Assembly (NCBI GenBank): GCA_934045905.1
Contig: OW203768.1
Coordinates: 15,714,316-15,778,315, forward strand
Source of the DNA: Leuctra nigra
Taxonomy: Eukaryota > Arthropoda > Insecta > Plecoptera > Leuctridae
DNA: 64,000 bases
Direction: 5' to 3'
Part shown: positions 58,091 through 64,000 of the stretch, piece after piece
Position numbering within the stretch: position 1 is the first letter of the stretch
Layout: every line of letters begins with the position of its first letter
The notes under the pieces: generated by a model
Database searches by the model: none
What the model saw: the letters and a program-made list of their open reading frames with translations, nothing else
What the model was told of the DNA's origin: nothing
Program-made: the position numbers and the translations under genes

Positions 58091-58372
58091 CAGGTTGGCT
58101 GAGTGGTAACGCTCTGAGCTTGTATTCCGGAGGCCCGGGTTCGATTCCCGCGGCTGTCCTTCCTGACTGGGGTTTTTTCGTGGTTTTCCCTCAGTCGACA
58201 GGCAAATGCTGGGGAGGTACCCTACTAATAGGCCACGACCGCCTCCTTCCCACCTTCCATCCTTACCTACTCTTCACCATCATCTCCCAATCATCATCAT
58301 AATCATTCATCCGTTGCCATTAGCCTCGCTGCAGAACAGTGCGACGTTAAGCCCCAGACAAAAAAAAACAAT
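58091..58372 (+). mobile_element. tRNA-derived SINE, full length
   Basis: Head: TGGCTGAGTGGTAACGCTC (A box) and GGGTTCGATTCCCG (B box) with tRNA spacing. Body: TTTTCCCTCAGTCGACAGG, CTACTAATAGGCCACGACCG, CCTCCTTCCCACC. Tail: CATCATCTCCCAATCATCAT, CAGAACAGTGCGACGTTAAG, then A-rich. Best reference copy for the fragments at 7, 17, 19, 21 and 22.7 kb. Not a tRNA gene: there is a long non-tRNA body and the acceptor stem does not close. Confidence 0.9.
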
Positions 58373-60587
58373 GTCAAAAAAAAGCCAGACAGCCGTCGCC
58401 TCCGTCAAGAATGCCACCGCCAAGTGAAAGTGCAACTCTTTGACCGTCGCGACGCGTCCGAGCGACGACCCGGTCAGCCTGGGACACTATTTTCAGTCCA
58501 CCGCGGCGTCGGCGTCGCGGCGCTCGGTTATATTTACCATGACCCCGACGACGTCGAGACGGAGCCTGCAATTAACGTCGTCGATGTATACTGTGGGACA
58601 GGACAAGCGGTGTGGTGGAGAGAAGTAATGGAACTATATAGGCGCGTAGAAACTGCATTTGTAGGGGGGATAATATTTGAAAAAAAAGGTGGGAAAAACG
58701 ATTGCTTGCGCAGACAGTGGGGTCTGGGGGGAGGGGGGGAGGCCCCCCAAAACTATGCGGGTAGCCCAGGAAAAAATTGACTTTCAGGAATGACTTTGGT
58801 GCATTTTTACGCAATTTAAACACTGTTTTAGAGAAAGTTATATTGAAATAAATCATAGGGAGGGGAATTGAAGAAGAGGGGGGATTTTTATCCTCCCTTC
58901 CCCCCCTTCTAGGAGTCTGGAACGAAATGATATTCAAAATTAGACATTTTATGCAAAAAAGATGGGCTAACATTTGAGAATTATTTTCTTTTTAGACTCT
59001 TTTTCGTGTTGGACTGAAAAATAATATTTGTTCTTTTGAACATTGTATAAATTTACCAAGTCAACAGAAGTTCACGAGTCTAATAATTTATGTAATAATA
59101 CATGTTTAATGTAATCATTTTTTAATGTATACTTGACGTCCTCATAATTACCAAATTATAATTAAAATATTTGACAGTAAACAATTTCGCATTTATATTT
59201 ATACTCATATCAAATTCAATGCATAGAAAATACGATGTCCGAGTTATATAATAGCTTAAAAAGTATTTATTATAATGATACATAATTTTTGAACTTATTC
59301 ACTATGTATAGGTAGGATTGAAATCATCAACTTTCAATTTTGTAATTTCTTGCTCAACTACACTTTTGTCAATAGCTTAAAATAACATTTGATAAAATAA
59401 CAACTTTCTTCAGGCTTGATAAGTCAGCCAGCAATGTGACACAATTTGAATGCGTTTGTATCTATTTCAAATTCAAATTGATTTGAAAGGACAATTTAAT
59501 TTTGTATTTTCATATTATATTAAATATGAAACGCAACTTGAAATAATTTTAAAAAAAATTATTAACTTTTATTATAGGTACCTTTTTATTAAACTTCAAA
59601 ATATTTTATAAATTTGAACTGAGGCTTTGCTCAAGACATACTTTCATAAACTGTGGACATTTTTAGTTGCTTACAAATCTCTGAGCTTTATAGCGTGCAC
59701 ACAACAAAATAAACAAGACAAACCTATATCATAAAAATTAAAAACTACTCAATTACAGGAATGATATAATATCTAAGTAAGAACCTAATAGCCTCGCGTG
59801 ATGTCTGAAGACACGCTGATAATTTCGATCTTATTGAATCAAATCACTCATGCATTAGACAACTCTTTCCAGCCAAGTAGAAGAAAAACATCCCAGATGA
59901 AAAAATCAAACTTGCCATATGAAACAGACGTGACGAATTACAATTTTCTTCAAGAGTACCAAGAATTTCTCACTTCTTGGAATTGCATATGAATGCATCT
60001 AGCACGGACCACACCTCGCCAATGACCTGAAAGTTGACCTTTGACCTGTCACTGAGTGCATCGACGTCATATGTGCAACTGCAAGTGCAGTATTGTCACG
60101 TTTGAGAGGCTAATGATGTTACACTCAAGATTATTGTACACATACGCTTATTTGCTACCTTGTTTTCGAGATAGATGTTAGTATAGGCATGGGGCAGCTA
60201 GGATATTTACTAAGAAATGTTGGAGGGACGGGGGCGCCCCAGAACGCTACTTGGGACATCATTTTGGATTTTTAACACAATAGAAACGAAACGATTTTGA
60301 GACGCTCTATTGGCTAAGGTAAAAATGGTTGAGTAACATGTAAAAGGGGGTGGGTGAATATGTCTCCAATTTACAGGGATGATATTATTATATGATAGAG
60401 CCGACAGGACTCGCAGAAAATTTCGATTCCGATGTAAAAAAATCCTAGAAATGCATGAAAATGCATTAGCTCTGGGTTGTACGTGACATTTGTGACATTT
60501 AATCGTGTGTTACATGTTGCATATACTGCGCCTGTGAAGTAAGTTATTTTAATTCAAATATTGAAAACCACAATAAAACCATAAATA
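58373..60587. other. non-coding stretch
   Basis: GC-rich to about 58600, then G-rich (58720-58750) and AT-rich. No gene recognised. Confidence 0.4.
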
Positions 60588-60882
60588 GGCGGCCCTACTT
60601 TTTTCCTAACGGCTTAACCGATTGTTTTCAAAATTTAATAGCATAGAGATAAAGAGTAAATCTGTGTCTCTAGTGATCGAAAAAAATAATTTTTTTTTCT
60701 CGTTTTGAGGAAGTGCTAACATGGGCAATATAATATGAGTCTTTTTGGCACCTCTGCCCTGAAATAACTTAACAAAAAATTAAACTTTGGGGCCACTAGA
60801 GACACATATCTACTCTTTATCTATAATCTGTGAAAATTTGAAGACAATCGGTAAAGCCGTTTAGAAAAAAGTAGGGGCCGCC
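60588..60882. mobile_element. MITE with long TIRs
   Basis: GGCGGCCCTACTTTTTTCCT mirrors AAAAAAGTAGGGGCCGCC; pairing continues through CGATTGTTTTCAAAATTT / AAATTTGAAGACAATCG and AAAGAGTAAAT / CTACTCTTT. About 295 bp. Target duplication unclear. Confidence 0.78.
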
Positions 60883-62347
60883 TTTTTGTGCTTCATAAAA
60901 CATGGCTTTCATATCATAAAAATTAAATGATATAGATAATCGGTAAATATTTTTAAAAAGGGGGATACTTACTGAGAATTATAAAAACATATTAAATGAA
61001 CACTTTGACACGTTCCCACAAGAATGTCAATTACAACGTGTGTACTGCAGAGTGCAATTGCAACTGCAACTGGGTTGGTCAGGTTGCGCAGCTACACGCA
61101 TGCGCAGATGCCGGGTCCAAAGAGCGTGTACGCACGAGCAGGAATGCTATTTGCACGAACGACAGAAGAAAAAGATGAAGAAGAAGAAAGAAGTAGTAAG
61201 AGAAGATTTACATGTTGTTTTTCACCAACGTCAATGTTTACTTCGATAAAATGAAGAGAAGAGTTTTTATCACAATAAAAATAAACTATGTAGAGACTGC
61301 AGCCAAGGTATCTCCATTTCCATAATGTTTTTGGAAAATATTCAGCCTAAATAGGAATGATATCAAAAAGGGGCCAGTAACAACTAAATCAAAAAAATAA
61401 TTTTAAGCCTAAAAATGGCTCATCGTGTACCAAATTAAAATAAAAATGTATTTTCGTAAAATGCAATAAAAACTAAAAAGCAATGATATCTTTCATATTT
61501 TTAAAAATGGTTGTACGTACAGAGCGTGTAAATAAGGAAAGTAAACGGAAGATGAAAATCAGAGTACTTCGAATGTTGTTATAGTTTGAGGGTTTTCCAT
61601 AATATGTTATCTCATCTCAGAGGCGTGTCAACTCTGTTACATGTACCTATGATTATTTATTGTATTGACAATGCAAAAGAAACTATTCTGATCCTTTACG
61701 TACATACCAGAGTTACGAGAGCATTATACACAATAAATAATGTTTTAAATTGTATCTTAATTAATAAATTAGTGTTACAAATAATGCAGTATAAAACGTA
61801 GGAGCTACTGTTGTTGACATCTCTGTCAATAATATATGGGATATAATCATGCAAATTAAATTACTCGTAGATATCTAAAAGGATGTCAAACCACTTCAAA
61901 AGGATATAATATTTAAAAACTGGAACACCCACGATATCTACTTCCCACTATACGAGTAAACCATGATTCAGAGGTATTCTTGATATAATATCATTAAAAT
62001 ATCACAGTTAAACAGATGACACCTACTCTTCGTTCATAACCTATCTTAGGATTTCTAAGAAAAACATTTACATGATTTCGAATAAACTTAAAATATCCTA
62101 CAATTTAATTCCACAAAGTATGACAATTACAATATAAAAAGTCACTTTCTTATCAGGCAGGAATAGTTGATAAGCTCGTCGATATCATTTCTGTCTCGAA
62201 AGACGGTTAGTCATACATAACCTAGCTTTCTTGATTGGCGCGACTCGTGCGGTCTCCGCTATCGCCCAGCCCAGCTGCTCGGGTTGTGAAGACATCATTG
62301 TTACACCGACCACATAGCAAAGACCCAACGCACAGGCGAGTCAACAT
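60883..62347. other. AT-rich non-coding stretch
   Basis: Near 61353-61500 there are GGAATGATATCAAAAAGGGG and GCTCATCGTG words resembling a worn copy of the 37811 fold-back. No gene recognised before the initiator at 62348. Confidence 0.4.
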
Positions 62348-62352
62348 TCAGT
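62348..62352 (+). promoter_or_regulatory. candidate initiator TCAGT
   Basis: CATTCAGTGG fits the arthropod initiator; A at 62350 would be +1, giving a 67-base 5' UTR to the ATG at 62417. A DPE-like AGTTAC lies 2 bases off the ideal position, so it is weak support. Confidence 0.35.
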
Positions 62353-62416
62353 GGTGTGGAGAAGAATTTGTAATAGTTACATCGATACCAAGACTAAAGG
62401 GTGAGGAAGATTCAAG

Positions 62417-62476
62417 ATGAAGTGCTGTGGCCTTGGATATGACCAGGGGGTCATTTTGATCAATGTTTTGGGTTTG
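62417..62476 (+). CDS. candidate first coding exon of a small membrane protein
   Basis: ATG in a fair context (CAAGATGAAG) opens exactly 20 codons, beginning MKCCGLGYDQG and continuing with a hydrophobic VILINVLGL, ending in phase 0 at a consensus donor G|GTAAGTTTG (GT at 62477). Insect small multi-membrane proteins (the DUF4728-like group) often start with MKCC plus a short polar stretch and a first membrane segment, so I infer such a gene with later exons beyond the window. Only one exon is visible, so function is not established. Confidence 0.4.
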
Positions 62477-63361
62477 GTAAGTTTGTCTACTTCGTTTGAT
62501 ATTTTGTAATTTTTATGGGATTTGTAAACTAATTTCATGACATTTTGGGGTGTCAAGCGATCGATATGGGTACATAATTAAATTGGGGTGAGGTCAAATG
62601 TATGTCATAAGCGACATAAAATACAAAAATAGTTAGAATTATTGTTTCCTACAAATCGATTTAGTTAGAAGCAACCAAAGGCAAGGCATTGTCAACCCAT
62701 TTGTTTTACTTGCACCAATAATACGCAAAATATGTGATCATTAAATTATACTGGATCATTAGCTGTAACATTCAAATGATAAGGAATTATTACAGTTCTG
62801 AAAAGTGTTACTGTAATATATTTTAAAGTGCCAACAAATATTTCTAACAACTGCAATTCCTTGAAAGCTTTGAAGAGATTTGTAACGGTGCCAATAAAGG
62901 GAGTGTGAATTGTGTGTTGGTATTTAAACGGGTATTGCGCATGTGCGCATGTCACGTGATTTGGCTTATCGGCTTCAATCCTATGTGGTTTGATATTTAG
63001 TAATCCCAATGCGCATTGAATACGCTCAGACGGAAGTCTATGAAGAACAAAAGGAAAATGCTGTGAATACAATGTGATAAGAGTAGAGAATACAGACAAT
63101 TGCTATACACAAGATATGATCAAAGTGACATGGTTTATTTAAATTTTATATTTTATTTTGATTAATTAATCATACAATTAAATATTACAATGATACTTGT
63201 TAGGAACTAAAAATAGTCCAACTTAGTCGGAACTGACTTATTAGTAGGAAGCAATAATTACAATATTGCTTAATTTTGGATTGAAAGAATAGAAGATACT
63301 GAAAATTTGTAGGTGTTCTCATTCCAAACTGCATAATATAATACACACTCTGGAATAATTG
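62477..63361. other. possible first intron, AT-rich
   Basis: No second exon recognised; frames on both strands are unconvincing. Confidence 0.3.
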
Positions 63362-63483
63362 AATAACTTAGTAAAATACAAATATTTGAACAGAAACACT
63401 GGTATTGTCAAGAAATAAAAATAAAAATAAAAAGAGCCCGCAATAACTGTTCTGTTCAAATATTTGTATTTTACTAAGTTATT
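63362..63483. repeat. perfect 34-bp inverted repeat
   Basis: AATAACTTAGTAAAATACAA + ATATTTGAACAGAA (63362-63395) is exactly inverted at 63450-63483 with a 54-bp spacer containing AATAAAAATAAAAATAAAAA. MITE or hairpin of unknown origin. Nothing further recognised to 64000. Confidence 0.85.
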
Positions 63484-64000
63484 CGCGTATATTATCTTCT
63501 TCTTTGTTTTTATTAATTGAATAACTGTTTAATATTCCGCGATTTTGGTACTTTTCGATAATCTTTTTGCAAGCTGTAAATACCTAAACGATTAGGCTGA
63601 AAGTGTGTAAAATACGAGATTTCAAAATGTTGATTTTTGACCATTCGGAACATTGTTTAAAATTGTAACCAATTTGTGAATTTGGCTGACTCTTTTTATA
63701 ATTTTATAATATTTTTGTCCTAACGACCTTGCAAAATTTCAAATTTATCTAATCAACCAATCAAAAAATATTCTTTTCCATTTGAAAATAATCAACGGGG
63801 TTTGAAAAAGTTTGGTCTGCAACCGCTGAGTTGGTCTTACATGTCTGCAAAATTTCAGCTCGATCAGAGAAACTGTGTAAACTGTATCCTGGGGTACAGA
63901 AAAAATAGGTCTGTGCCAAACATTGGTGTGGCAAAGGAGCGAAAAGAAGACACCCGCTCAATAACCTCACTTTTATTTCAACTGGAGTCTACCTCAATGG

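Noticed and set aside
58091..58165. True tRNA gene
   Set aside because: A and B boxes are present but the acceptor stem does not close and a SINE body follows, as in the other copies.

Overview
The window is nuclear DNA of an animal, most likely an insect. The evidence is a non-LTR retrotransposon of the R2-like (restriction-like endonuclease) group, a CR1/L2-type LINE tail, tRNA-derived SINEs, many hAT and PIF/Harbinger-type non-autonomous elements, short intron-like signals and TCAGT initiators. There is no operon-like gene packing. The background is AT-rich, interrupted by GC-rich, CpG-rich tandem arrays and by unusually many poly(G)/poly(C) tracts. I cannot name the species; a hemipteran is only a guess. 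No complete host protein gene was found. Most open frames are repeats or chance.

Layout. 1-2756: the 3' part of an R2-like retrotransposon (reverse transcriptase, CCHC, endonuclease, 3' UTR). 2757-13140: mostly non-coding, with SINE pieces, a pyrimidine-rich tract and two tandem arrays. 13874-15066: the 3' end of a CR1/L2-like LINE whose protein ends in a SAP-like segment. 16066-22925: a fold-back element, several SINE fragments, a GATA-rich tract, a dispersed GC-rich repeat and a GACG-rich array. 24261-28774: eight copies of a two-hairpin RNA gene with H and ACA boxes on the minus strand (H/ACA snoRNA-like). 26573-36105: a 9.5 kb palindrome with 4.75 kb arms that look identical; it doubles four of the snoRNA-like genes and a hAT element. 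36106-43660: MITEs, a fold-back element, a 70-bp tandem array, a hAT MITE with a clean 8-bp target duplication and a 30-bp-unit array. 44-64 kb: mostly AT-rich non-coding DNA with further MITEs, one hAT element, one full-length SINE and two candidate first exons (48.7 kb minus, 62.4 kb plus).

The most interesting parts are the snoRNA-like cluster, with two related families A and B interleaved, and the palindrome that copied part of it. The palindrome centre lies inside a small inverted-repeat transposon. The order and orientation of its pieces fit a fold-back template switch between the transposon's two ends, followed by a return through a 4-bp microhomology. A library or assembly artefact could give the same signature, so the palindrome needs an independent check.

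Sequence alone cannot show expression. The RNA, promoter and exon calls rest on structure, motifs and covariation read by eye.
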